Positions 1 to 7,527 of a DNA stretch of 64,000 bases are shown here, one piece after another (the first letter of the stretch is position 1; each line of letters opens with the position of its first letter). Position numbers and translations under genes: made by a program. Location of the stretch: positions 62,001-126,000 of the forward strand of contig JAMCWB010000004.1 in assembly GCA_023475025.1 (NCBI GenBank). The letters are read 5' to 3'. Under the pieces are notes generated by a model. The model had not been told where the DNA came from and did no database searches. It saw nothing but the letters and a program-made list of their open reading frames with translations. Origin of the DNA: Gammaproteobacteria bacterium (GTDB lineage: Bacteria > Pseudomonadota > Gammaproteobacteria > Pseudomonadales > Pseudomonadaceae).

Positions 1-1
1 C

Positions 2-757
2 CGCGAACTCCTGCAAGAGGAATGGTTCTTGCGCCGGGTTGCCAGCCAGTCGGTGCCCGAGCTGCATCCGCTGCCTGAACGCAAGCACCTCTATCTGGTG
101 ATGCGTGATTATTCCGGTCGCACCCTGGCAGATGCCCAGGCCAGCGAAGGACTCTGGTCGTTGGCGCAACTGCAGCAGCGGGCACCGGCCCTGATCCATG
201 CCATGGGACTCTTGCATCGGCGCAACCTGATCCACCGCGACATCAAGCCAGACAATGTGCACATCGATAACGATGGCACCCTGCGACTGCTCGATTTTGG
301 TCTGGCCTGGTGTCCCGGGCTGACCGATTGGCAGCCTGGCTTGCCCGCCGGCACGCCGAGCTATATGGCACCCGAGGTGTTTCAGGGTGCCGAACCCGAC
401 CCCCAGCAGGATATTTACAGCACGGGTGTCACCCTGTATTACCAACTCACCGGTCACTTTCCCTACGGTGAGATCGAAGCCTTCCAGCGTCCACGCTTTG
501 GCCGTCCGACACCACCCAGCCGCTATCGTCCGGACCTGCCCAACTGGGTGGACAACTGGTTGCTGAAAGCGCTGGCGAAAGACCCCGAAGACCGCTACGA
601 GACAGCCGAGGAATGGTTATTGGCCCTGGCACGTGGTGAGGACCTGCTGACCCCGCAAAAACCGCTCATTGAGCGCGAACCGCTGCTGGTCTGGCGAACG
701 CTGGCGCTGGTTTCGCTGGGCATCAACCTGGCTGGTGCGATTGCCTGGCTGTACTGA
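2..757 (+). CDS. Ser/Thr protein kinase, C-terminal part (5' end outside window)
   Basis: The reading frame is open from base 2 with no start, so the N-terminus lies upstream of the window. Visible kinase motifs, in order: catalytic loop HRDIKPDN, DFG (LLDFGLAW), APE (SYMAPEVF) and the C-lobe. A single hydrophobic segment ends the protein (LALVSLGINLAGAIAWLY), suggesting a membrane anchor. In Pseudomonas a kinase next to nirB is commonly a fused PP2C phosphatase/kinase; that N-terminal phosphatase cannot be checked here. Its position before nirB-nirD-nasA suggests a link to nitrate assimilation, but the substrate is unknown. A perfect inverted repeat spans the stop codon. Confidence 0.88.
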   Translation, partial: RELLQEEWFLRRVASQSVPELHPLPERKHLYLVMRDYSGRTLADAQASEGLWSLAQLQQRAPALIHAMGLLHRRNLIHRDIKPDNVHIDNDGTLRLLDFGLAWCPGLTDWQPGLPAGTPSYMAPEVFQGAEPDPQQDIYSTGVTLYYQLTGHFPYGEIEAFQRPRFGRPTPPSRYRPDLPNWVDNWLLKALAKDPEDRYETAEEWLLALARGEDLLTPQKPLIEREPLLVWRTLALVSLGINLAGAIAWLY

Positions 758-776
758 GCCAGGCAATCGCACCAGC
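731..776 (+). terminator. Perfect 20-bp hairpin across the kinase stop codon
   Basis: Arms 731-750 and 757-776 are perfect reverse complements with a 6-nt loop (GTACTG). The left arm encodes the last kinase residues and the TGA stop (755-757) sits at the loop/right-arm border. No T-tract follows, so it is not a textbook intrinsic terminator. It may protect the mRNA 3' end or end transcription by another route. Confidence 0.55.
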
Positions 777-855
777 GCGGTGCAGACTGCTTCATCAGGG
801 TGCGAAAAACCCGCCGCCTGAGCCTGCAAACCCTTGAATCCTCAGGATTTTGAAG

Positions 856-873
856 TTGGCACAAAGACTGCAT
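856..873 (+). promoter_or_regulatory. Sigma54 (-24/-12) promoter of the nirB operon
   Basis: TTGGCAC-N5-CTGCAT has GG at 858-859 and GC at 870-871 with exactly 10 nt between, the spacing required by RpoN holoenzyme. It predicts a transcript start near 882-884 and a leader of about 145 nt before nirB. Nitrogen (NtrC-type) control is what is known for assimilatory nitrate genes in this lineage. No upstream NtrC site was confirmed. Confidence 0.75.
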
Positions 874-882
874 TAATACTCT

Positions 883-950
883 TAGCTAAGGCAGCTATTA
901 CATACAGTGCCATTGTCAACGGCGACAGTGCACTCCTGATCTGATCAGGA
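883..950 (+). promoter_or_regulatory. nirB leader hairpins, candidate NasT/ANTAR RNA target
   Basis: A short hairpin (883-897, stem TAGCT/AGCTA) is followed by a strong one at 906-934: an 11-bp stem with one bulged C and a hexaloop AACGGC (918-923). A at loop position 1 and G at position 4 is the signature of ANTAR-protein targets. A third palindrome, CCTGAT/ATCAGG, lies at 935-950 directly before the terminator. Two-hairpin targets followed by a terminator are the known architecture for NasR/NasT antitermination. The first loop is 5 nt rather than 6, so the match is imperfect. Confidence 0.55.
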
Positions 951-960
951 ACCGGACAAA

Positions 961-999
961 GGCGTCCTTACCGTGTGAACGGTGGGGACGCCTTTTTTG
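961..999 (+). terminator. Leader intrinsic terminator upstream of nirB
   Basis: GGCGTCC (961-967) pairs with GGACGCC (986-992), with an inner ACCGT/ACGGT stem (970-974/979-983), followed by six T. It lies only about 30 nt before the nirB start and after the promoter, so it can only act as an attenuator of the nir/nas operon. Confidence 0.8.
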
Positions 1000-1027
1000 T
1001 TATGCGCTCAAGACTATGGAGCTCAGG

Positions 1028-3484
1028 ATGCAAAAGCTCAAATTGGTGATGGTAGGCAACGGCATGGCAGGGGTTCGTACCCTGGAAGAATTGCTCAAGC
1101 TGACGCCCGATATGTACGACATCACGGTGTTCGGGGCTGAACCGCACCCGAACTACAACCGCATCCTGCTTTCGCCAGTGTTGGCTGGCGAGCAGAATTT
1201 TGATGACATTATTCTCAACCCGCTGGACTGGTATGCCGACAACGGCATCACCCTGCACACTGGCCGCAAGATCGTCGAGATCGACCGCCGCAACTGCAAG
1301 GTGATCGCCGACGATGGCACCGAGGCAGAATATGACCGCTTGCTGCTGGCCACTGGCTCCAACCCTTTCATGCTGCCGATTCCCGGCAATGATCTCGAAG
1401 GGGTAATCGGCTACCGCGATATTGCCGATACCCAGCAAATGATGGACACCGCCAAGACGCACAAACATGCGGTGGTTATCGGTGGTGGTCTGCTCGGCCT
1501 GGAAGCGGCCAACGGTCTGATGATGCGCGGTATGGACGTGACCGTGGTCCACATTGGCGAATGGCTGATGGAGCGCCAGCTCGACCGTAACGCTGGCGAA
1601 CTCTTGCAACAATCGTTGGAAGAGCGCGGCCTGAACTTCCTGTTGCCACAATTTACCAGCGAACTCGTGGATGATGGTCAAGGCCGGGTCAAGACGGTGC
1701 GCTTCAAGGATGGTACTGAGGTACCTGCGGATCTGGTGGTCATGGCTGCCGGTATCCGGCCCAATACCGAACTGGCGGAAAGTGCGGGCCTTGCCTGCAA
1801 CCGCGGCATTCTGGTCAGCGATACGCTGCAGACATTTGATCCGAAAATCTACGCCATCGGCGAATGCGCCAGCCACCGGGGCATCGCCTACGGGCTGGTT
1901 GCCCCCTTGTTTGAGCAGGCCAAGGTCTGTGCCAATCATCTGGCCATGCTCGGCTATGGTCGTTACGAAGGCTCAGTCACCTCGACCAAGTTGAAGGTAA
2001 CCGGCGTCGACCTGTTTTCCGCCGGCGACTTTATGGGTGATGAGGACAGTGAGCAGATCACCCTCTCCGACCCCATCGGCGGTGTCTACAAGAAGCTGGT
2101 AATCCGGGACAACGTGCTGGTTGGCGCCTGCATGTACGGTGACACCGCCGACGGCGGCTGGTATTTCCGCATGATCAAGAACAACCAGAATGTCAGCGAG
2201 ATCCGCGACCATCTGATGTTCGGGGAAAATGCCATCGGCGACACGGGTCACCAGGGCCAGAACAAGGCTGCCAACATGCCCGATGATATGGAAGTCTGTG
2301 GTTGTAACGGCGTGTGCAAAGGCACCATCGTTAAAACCATTCAGGAACACGGTTTGTTCAGTGTTGATGATGTCAAACAGCACACCAAGGCGGGCAGTTC
2401 CTGTGGCTCCTGTGTCGGGCTGGTCGAGCAGATTGTATTGAATACCGTGGGCGGTGCAGCGGATGTGAAGCCAAAGAGCGATCGTCCGGTGTGTGGTTGT
2501 ACTGACCTGAACCATGGCCAGGTGCGCAAGGCCATCCGCGACAACCATCTGACCAGCATTCCCGAGGCCATGGCCTTTATGGAGTGGCGCACGCCCAATG
2601 GCTGTGCGACCTGCCGCCCGGCGATCAACTACTACCTGATTTCCACCTGGCCGGGTGAGGCCAAGGATGATCCGCAGTCGCGCTTCATCAATGAACGCGC
2701 GCACGCGAATATCCAGAAAGATGGTACCTATTCGGTGGTGCCGCGCATGTGGGGCGGTGTTACCAATGCTTCGGAGCTGCGCCGGATTGCCGATGTGGCC
2801 GACAAGTACCAGGTGCCCATGGTCAAGGTGACCGGGGGTCAGCGTATCGATCTGCTGGGTATCAAGAAGGAAGACCTGCCCAGCGTGTGGAAGGATCTGG
2901 ATATGCCTTCCGGGCACGCCTATGGCAAGTCGATCCGTACGGTCAAAACCTGTGTGGGTAGCGAGTTCTGCCGCTTCGGTACGCAAAATTCGACGCAGAT
3001 GGGTATCGATCTGGAGCATGCCTTGTTCAATATGTGGTCGCCGCACAAGGTCAAGCTGGCGGTCTCGGGTTGCCCGCGCAATTGTGCCGAGTCGGGCATC
3101 AAGGATATCGGCATCATCGGCGTGGATTCCGGCTGGGAGCTCTATATCGGCGGTAACGGCGGGATCAAGACTGAGGCCGGTGAGTTCTTCGTCAAGGTGA
3201 AAACCGAGGACGAGGTGATGGAATATTCGCTGGCGTTCCTGCAACTCTACCGTGAAGAGGCCTTCTACCTGGAGCGTACCGTGCATTATCTGCATCGCGT
3301 CGGCATGGAGCACATCAAGCAGGGTGTGCTGGCCGACCCGGATCGACGCAAGGCGCTGCATGAGCGGCTGTTGTTCTCGCTGTCCTTCGAGCAGGATCCG
3401 TGGAAGGAGCGCATCGAGAAGGAAGAGTTGAAGCAGGAATTCCGCCGTATTGCGGTACAGCAGCTGGATGAGGTGAACGCATGA
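1028..3484 (+). CDS. nirB: Assimilatory nitrite reductase [NAD(P)H], large subunit
   Basis: Reduces nitrite to ammonium in the cytoplasm with NAD(P)H. The 818-aa product shows an N-terminal FAD/NAD(P) oxidoreductase domain (about 1-300, VGNGMAGVRTLEELL and VVIGGGLLGLEAANGL). Two BFD-like [2Fe-2S] Cys clusters follow (about 420-470, CGCNGVC...CGSC; about 490-540, CGCTDLN...CATC). Next is the sirohaem/[4Fe-4S] half with CVGSEFC and SGCPRNC at about 640-685. The start at 1028 is chosen over 1016 because GGAG at 1018-1021 sits 6 nt upstream. The stop overlaps nirD by 4 nt (ATGA), so the two are translationally coupled. Expression is probably set by the sigma54 promoter and leader terminator upstream. 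Confidence 0.96.
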   Translation: MQKLKLVMVGNGMAGVRTLEELLKLTPDMYDITVFGAEPHPNYNRILLSPVLAGEQNFDDIILNPLDWYADNGITLHTGRKIVEIDRRNCKVIADDGTEAEYDRLLLATGSNPFMLPIPGNDLEGVIGYRDIADTQQMMDTAKTHKHAVVIGGGLLGLEAANGLMMRGMDVTVVHIGEWLMERQLDRNAGELLQQSLEERGLNFLLPQFTSELVDDGQGRVKTVRFKDGTEVPADLVVMAAGIRPNTELAESAGLACNRGILVSDTLQTFDPKIYAIGECASHRGIAYGLVAPLFEQAKVCANHLAMLGYGRYEGSVTSTKLKVTGVDLFSAGDFMGDEDSEQITLSDPIGGVYKKLVIRDNVLVGACMYGDTADGGWYFRMIKNNQNVSEIRDHLMFGENAIGDTGHQGQNKAANMPDDMEVCGCNGVCKGTIVKTIQEHGLFSVDDVKQHTKAGSSCGSCVGLVEQIVLNTVGGAADVKPKSDRPVCGCTDLNHGQVRKAIRDNHLTSIPEAMAFMEWRTPNGCATCRPAINYYLISTWPGEAKDDPQSRFINERAHANIQKDGTYSVVPRMWGGVTNASELRRIADVADKYQVPMVKVTGGQRIDLLGIKKEDLPSVWKDLDMPSGHAYGKSIRTVKTCVGSEFCRFGTQNSTQMGIDLEHALFNMWSPHKVKLAVSGCPRNCAESGIKDIGIIGVDSGWELYIGGNGGIKTEAGEFFVKVKTEDEVMEYSLAFLQLYREEAFYLERTVHYLHRVGMEHIKQGVLADPDRRKALHERLLFSLSFEQDPWKERIEKEELKQEFRRIAVQQLDEVNA

Positions 3485-3807
3485 ACTGGTTGGATATCTG
3501 TGCTCTGGAAGAGATTCCACAACTGGGCTCACGGGTGATCAATGGCCCCAAGGGGGATATTGCGCTGTTTCGCACCGGTGCGGATGAGGTATTTGCGCTG
3601 GATGACCGCTGCCCGCATAAGGGCGGGCCGCTGTCGCAGGGGATTATCTACGGCAAGCAGGTAGCCTGCCCGCTGCACAACTGGCAAATCCAGCTGGAAA
3701 GCGGTGAAGCGGTCGCGCCGGATGTTGGCTGCGCCCACAGCTACCCAGTTCGCGTTGAGGATGGGCGGGTGCAGTTGGCGCTGGACAAGGTACGGGAGTC
3801 GGCTTGA
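3481..3807 (+). CDS. nirD: Nitrite reductase small subunit (Rieske-like)
   Basis: 108 aa, the usual NirD size. It carries the Rieske [2Fe-2S] ligand pairs in CPHKGGPLSQG and CPLHNWQ, so it probably keeps a cluster, unlike many enterobacterial NirD proteins that lack the ligands. It partners NirB in cytoplasmic nitrite reduction. The start ATG overlaps the nirB stop. Confidence 0.94.
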   Translation: MNWLDICALEEIPQLGSRVINGPKGDIALFRTGADEVFALDDRCPHKGGPLSQGIIYGKQVACPLHNWQIQLESGEAVAPDVGCAHSYPVRVEDGRVQLALDKVRESA

Positions 3808-3853
3808 TGGCTGAGTGGGAAGCACAGATTAAACCGGGTTCGGTGCAGGCGTC

Positions 3854-3952
3854 ATTGGGTACGACCTGCTCTGGACACGCTGTGAACCCATCCCTGGGAG
3901 CTCGACGATGCCCGTCCAGGGCATCGACGGTCCAGAGCAGGTCGTACCCAAT
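3854..3952. repeat. Intergenic inverted-repeat element, copy A
   Basis: In the 184-bp nirD-nasA gap, a 23-bp perfect inverted repeat (arms 3854-3876 and 3930-3952) encloses a second hairpin (CGATGCCC 3906-3913, GGGCATCG 3919-3926). The core from CTGGACACGC to about 3905 matches, on the other strand, a segment at 17985-18030. It lies inside the nir/nas operon, so the transcript must carry it as a large stem-loop. No gene was found in the gap; the open frame at 3804-3995 is an artefact of the repeat. Confidence 0.75.
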
Positions 3953-3991
3953 AACGCTTGCCAATAATGTGCAACCAATTAGTGCTCGCTT

Positions 3992-6706
3992 ATGACAACT
4001 TCCAGAACAACAGCATCCACCTGCTGCTATTGCGGTGTCGGCTGCGGGGTATTGATCGAGCATGATGACGAGAAAATTCTCGGCGTCACGGGTGACCCGA
4101 AGCACCCGGCGAACCTGGGTCGCTTGTGCAGCAAGGGCTCTACCCTGCACAAGACCGGGGATCTGACCGCGCGGGCCTTGTATCCCGAGTTACGCCTGGG
4201 CAAGGGCATGGCCCGCAGCCGCACCGACTGGGATACCGCCATGGATCATGCTGCCGAGGTGTTCGGCCGAACAATTGCCGAGCATGGGCCGGACAGCGTG
4301 GCCTTTTATATCTCCGGGCAGTTGTTGACCGAGGACTACTACGCCTTCAACAAGCTGGCGCGGGCCCTGGTCGGCACCAACAATATCGACAGTAATTCGC
4401 GGCTGTGCATGTCGAGCGCGGTGGTGGGTTACAAGCGTAGTCTGGGTGCCGATGCCCCGCCCTGCTCGTACACCGATATCGAGACCAGTGATTGTCTGCT
4501 GATTGCGGGCAGTAACATGGCCTTTGCCCATCCGGTGTTGTTTCGTCGGCTGGAAGCGGCCAAGGAAGCCAACCCGGACAAGCGGATTATCGTGATTGAT
4601 CCGCGACGCACCGAAACCTGCGACATTGCCGATCTGCATCTGGCGGTGCAGCCAGGCACCGACGTGGCGCTGTTTCACGGCCTGTTGCACATTATGCTGT
4701 GGGAAGGCTGGATAGACAGAGCCTTTATCGACGCGCATACCGAAGGTTTTGATGCGCTGAAAAGCCTGGTACGTGATTACAGCCCGGCGATGGTCAGTGA
4801 GCTGTGTGGTATCCACCCGGATGATCTGCAGGCAGCGGCGCGAATGATTGGCAGTGCGCCGAGCTTTATGTCGCTGTGGTGCATGGGCCTGAATCAGTCC
4901 AGTTCCGGCAGTGCCAAGAACAGTGCCTTGATCAATCTGCATCTGGCGACCGGACAGATCGGTAAGCCGGGAAGTGGTCCCTTCTCCCTGACCGGTCAGC
5001 CCAATGCCATGGGCGGGCGAGAGACCGGTAGTCTGTCCAATTTGTTGCCGGGCCATCGCGATGCGGCCAATGCCGAGCATCAGAGCGAGGTGGCCGCCTA
5101 TTGGGGTGTCGAGCAGATGCCCCTGAACCCTGGCCTGAGTGCGATCGAGCTGTTTGAGGCGGTGCGTTCAGGCAAAATCAAGGCGTTGTGGATTGCCTGT
5201 ACCAATCCTGCGCAATCCATGCCGAACCAGACGCTGGTGCATGAGGCTCTGGCCAATTGCCCCTTCGTCGTGGTGCAGGAAGCCTTCGCCACCACGGAGA
5301 CGTGCCGTTACGCCGATCTGTTGTTGCCGGCAGCCAGCTGGGGTGAAAAAGAAGGCACGGTGACCAATTCCGAACGCTGCATCAGCCATGTACGCCCGGC
5401 GATTCCGGCACCGGCCGAGACGCGCCCGGACTGGGCCATTGTCTGTGATCTGGCACAGCGGCTGGAGAAGCAGTTGCGCCCCGGACAACCGAGCCTGTTC
5501 GACTTTTCCCGGCCAACCGAGCTGTTTGACGAGTACAAGGGGCTGACGGCCGGGCGTGATCTGAATTACAGCGGGCTGAGCCATGACATGATCGATGAAC
5601 TCGGGCCGCAGCAATGGCCGTTTCCGGTTGGCGCTGAACGGGGTACTGCGCGCTTGTACAGTGACGGTCAGTTTCCTACCCCGGATGGCCGCGCGCGCTT
5701 TATTGCCGAGCAGTACCAACCGCCGCAGGAAAAACGTGATGCACGCTTCCCGCTGTTGCTGAACACCGGCCGCCTGCGTGATCAGTGGCATGGCATGAGT
5801 CGCACCGGTACCGCAGCACAGCTGTTCGGCCATGTCGAGCAGGCACTGATCAGTCTGCATCCGGACGAGCTGCGCAGCCGCAAGCTGCAGGATGGCCAGT
5901 TGGTCCGGGTGAAGAGCAAGCGCGGTAGCCTGATTCTGCCGGTGCAGGGTGATGAGCAGGTGCGTTCTGGCCAGGCCTTTATTCCCATGCACTGGGGTGA
6001 TCGTTTTCTCAAGGGGCTGGGGGTCAATGTGCTGACCCAGCCAGCCTTTGATCCACTGTCAAAACAACCGGAACTCAAGCAGGCCGCGATCAGCCTGCAG
6101 CCGGTCGCCCTGCCCTGGGAATTGTTTATTCTGGTGGAAGGCCGGGTACAGGAACAGCTATCGGCCTTGCGCCCATTGTGTGAAGACTTTGACTACGCCA
6201 GCTTCAGCCTGACCGGACGTGAGCGCTCGGCCCTGCTGGTCCGCGTTGCGCATACCCAAGCAGCATCGGCTGACTGGCTGTCCCGGGTTGACGCCTTGCT
6301 GGGTCTGGATAGCGGGCCGGTGGTGGCCTACGATGATCCGCGTCGTGCTGTGGGCAAACGGGTGCGTATCGAGGATGGGCGCATCACGGCAATCCGCCTG
6401 ACCGGTGAAACAGCCGCCCGTGACTGGTTGCGCAATGTCTGGACCAGTGGCGAAGCCGATGCAGCCCTGCGCCAGTGGTTTATGGCACCGCTGAGCAGTC
6501 CGCCCGGTGGCGCGGCCATCAGCAATGACAAGACGCTGTGCAACTGCATGAATGTGAGCCAGAGCCAGATCGAAGCCGGCATTGCCCGCGGTCTGGATCT
6601 GGACGGGCTCAAAGCTGAACTGGGTTGCGGCACCGAGTGCGGGTCATGTGTACCCGAAGTGCGGCGCTTGCTTGGCAACCGCTTGAATGTTGCGGCAACG
6701 ACATGA
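3992..6706 (+). CDS. nasA: Assimilatory nitrate reductase catalytic subunit
   Basis: 904 aa, a molybdopterin oxidoreductase reducing nitrate to nitrite in the cytoplasm. N-terminal [4Fe-4S] ligands lie in CCYCGVGCGV (about 10-20) with a further Cys in RLCSKG. The bis-MGD domains fill about 50-700. A BFD-like [2Fe-2S] domain ends the protein (about 850-895, LCNCMNVSQ...GCGTECGSC). No separate FAD electron-transfer subunit is adjacent, so the electron donor is not shown here. The Shine-Dalgarno signal is weak. The stop (6704-6706) overlaps an ATG at 6703, consistent with coupling to cobA. Confidence 0.94.
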   Translation: MTTSRTTASTCCYCGVGCGVLIEHDDEKILGVTGDPKHPANLGRLCSKGSTLHKTGDLTARALYPELRLGKGMARSRTDWDTAMDHAAEVFGRTIAEHGPDSVAFYISGQLLTEDYYAFNKLARALVGTNNIDSNSRLCMSSAVVGYKRSLGADAPPCSYTDIETSDCLLIAGSNMAFAHPVLFRRLEAAKEANPDKRIIVIDPRRTETCDIADLHLAVQPGTDVALFHGLLHIMLWEGWIDRAFIDAHTEGFDALKSLVRDYSPAMVSELCGIHPDDLQAAARMIGSAPSFMSLWCMGLNQSSSGSAKNSALINLHLATGQIGKPGSGPFSLTGQPNAMGGRETGSLSNLLPGHRDAANAEHQSEVAAYWGVEQMPLNPGLSAIELFEAVRSGKIKALWIACTNPAQSMPNQTLVHEALANCPFVVVQEAFATTETCRYADLLLPAASWGEKEGTVTNSERCISHVRPAIPAPAETRPDWAIVCDLAQRLEKQLRPGQPSLFDFSRPTELFDEYKGLTAGRDLNYSGLSHDMIDELGPQQWPFPVGAERGTARLYSDGQFPTPDGRARFIAEQYQPPQEKRDARFPLLLNTGRLRDQWHGMSRTGTAAQLFGHVEQALISLHPDELRSRKLQDGQLVRVKSKRGSLILPVQGDEQVRSGQAFIPMHWGDRFLKGLGVNVLTQPAFDPLSKQPELKQAAISLQPVALPWELFILVEGRVQEQLSALRPLCEDFDYASFSLTGRERSALLVRVAHTQAASADWLSRVDALLGLDSGPVVAYDDPRRAVGKRVRIEDGRITAIRLTGETAARDWLRNVWTSGEADAALRQWFMAPLSSPPGGAAISNDKTLCNCMNVSQSQIEAGIARGLDLDGLKAELGCGTECGSCVPEVRRLLGNRLNVAATT

Positions 6707-6732
6707 CAACCATGACCACACAGGAACACCTC

Positions 6733-7494
6733 ATGACCACAAACATCTGGCTGGTTGGCGCTGGCCCCGGCGACCCTGAACTGATCACCCTCAAGGCCGT
6801 GCGCGTGCTCAACCAGGCCGACGTGGTCATGGTGGATGACCTGGTCAACCCGGCGATTCTCGAGCACTGCCCGCAGGCGCGGATTATCCGCGTTGGCAAG
6901 CGCGGCGGTTGCCGCTCCACCCCACAGGCCTTCATCAACCGCCTGATGCTACGCTATGGCCGGCAAGGCAAGCGGCTGGTGCGGCTCAAGGGCGGCGACC
7001 CCTGTATTTTCGGTCGCGCCGGCGAAGAAGCCCAGTGGCTGGCCGAGCGCGGCGTCCAGGCCGGTATTATCAATGGCATTACTGCTGGCCTGGCCGGCGC
7101 AACCCAGTGCGGCATACCGCTCACCCTGCGCGGCGTCAGCCGTGGCGTTACCCTGGTCACCGCACACACCCAGGACGACAGCGAACCGAACTGGTCAGCC
7201 CTGGCCGCCGGTGGCACGACGCTGGTGGTCTATATGGGGGTCGCCCGTTTGCACCAGGTGCAACAGGGTTTGCTGGCGGGTGGGATGCCCGCCAGCACCC
7301 CGGTAGCGATCATTGAGCGGGCCAGCCTACCCGGTCAGCGGGAGACCCGTTGCACGCTGATGGATCTGTGTCAGCGTGCTACCGAGATCGCAGTGCAAAG
7401 CCCTGCCATTCTGGTCATCGGCGCAGTCTGCGCGCAGGAACACTTACTGCCGGGCACGCTGGACAGCAAAGCAGGTGCGCTGGCGATAGGCTAA
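6733..7494 (+). CDS. cobA: Uroporphyrinogen-III C-methyltransferase
   Basis: Transfers two methyl groups from SAM to uroporphyrinogen III to give precorrin-2, the route to sirohaem. 253 aa. Motifs: VGAGPGDPELITLKA at the N-terminus, VDDLVN, and RLKGGDPCIFGRAGEE. ATG 6733 is chosen (AGGA 7 nt upstream, and the length fits the family). ATG 6703, which overlaps the nasA stop, is a possible alternative adding 10 residues. Its place at the end of the nir/nas operon fits supply of sirohaem to NirB. It lacks the CysG oxidase/chelatase part. Confidence 0.92.
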   Translation: MTTNIWLVGAGPGDPELITLKAVRVLNQADVVMVDDLVNPAILEHCPQARIIRVGKRGGCRSTPQAFINRLMLRYGRQGKRLVRLKGGDPCIFGRAGEEAQWLAERGVQAGIINGITAGLAGATQCGIPLTLRGVSRGVTLVTAHTQDDSEPNWSALAAGGTTLVVYMGVARLHQVQQGLLAGGMPASTPVAIIERASLPGQRETRCTLMDLCQRATEIAVQSPAILVIGAVCAQEHLLPGTLDSKAGALAIG

Positions 7495-7527
7495 GCTGCC
7501 GGTATCGTCTTTGCTCAGGATACCTGC

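Noticed and set aside
1973-3532. 519-codon open frame antisense to nirB/nirD
   Set aside because: Composition is His/Thr/Ile-rich without family motifs. It mirrors a well-supported gene on the other strand, a common artefact of GC-rich coding DNA.
3804-3995. 63-codon open frame between nirD and nasA
   Set aside because: Lies over the inverted-repeat element; its peptide is that of the repeat itself, and a similar stretch occurs at the other copy.
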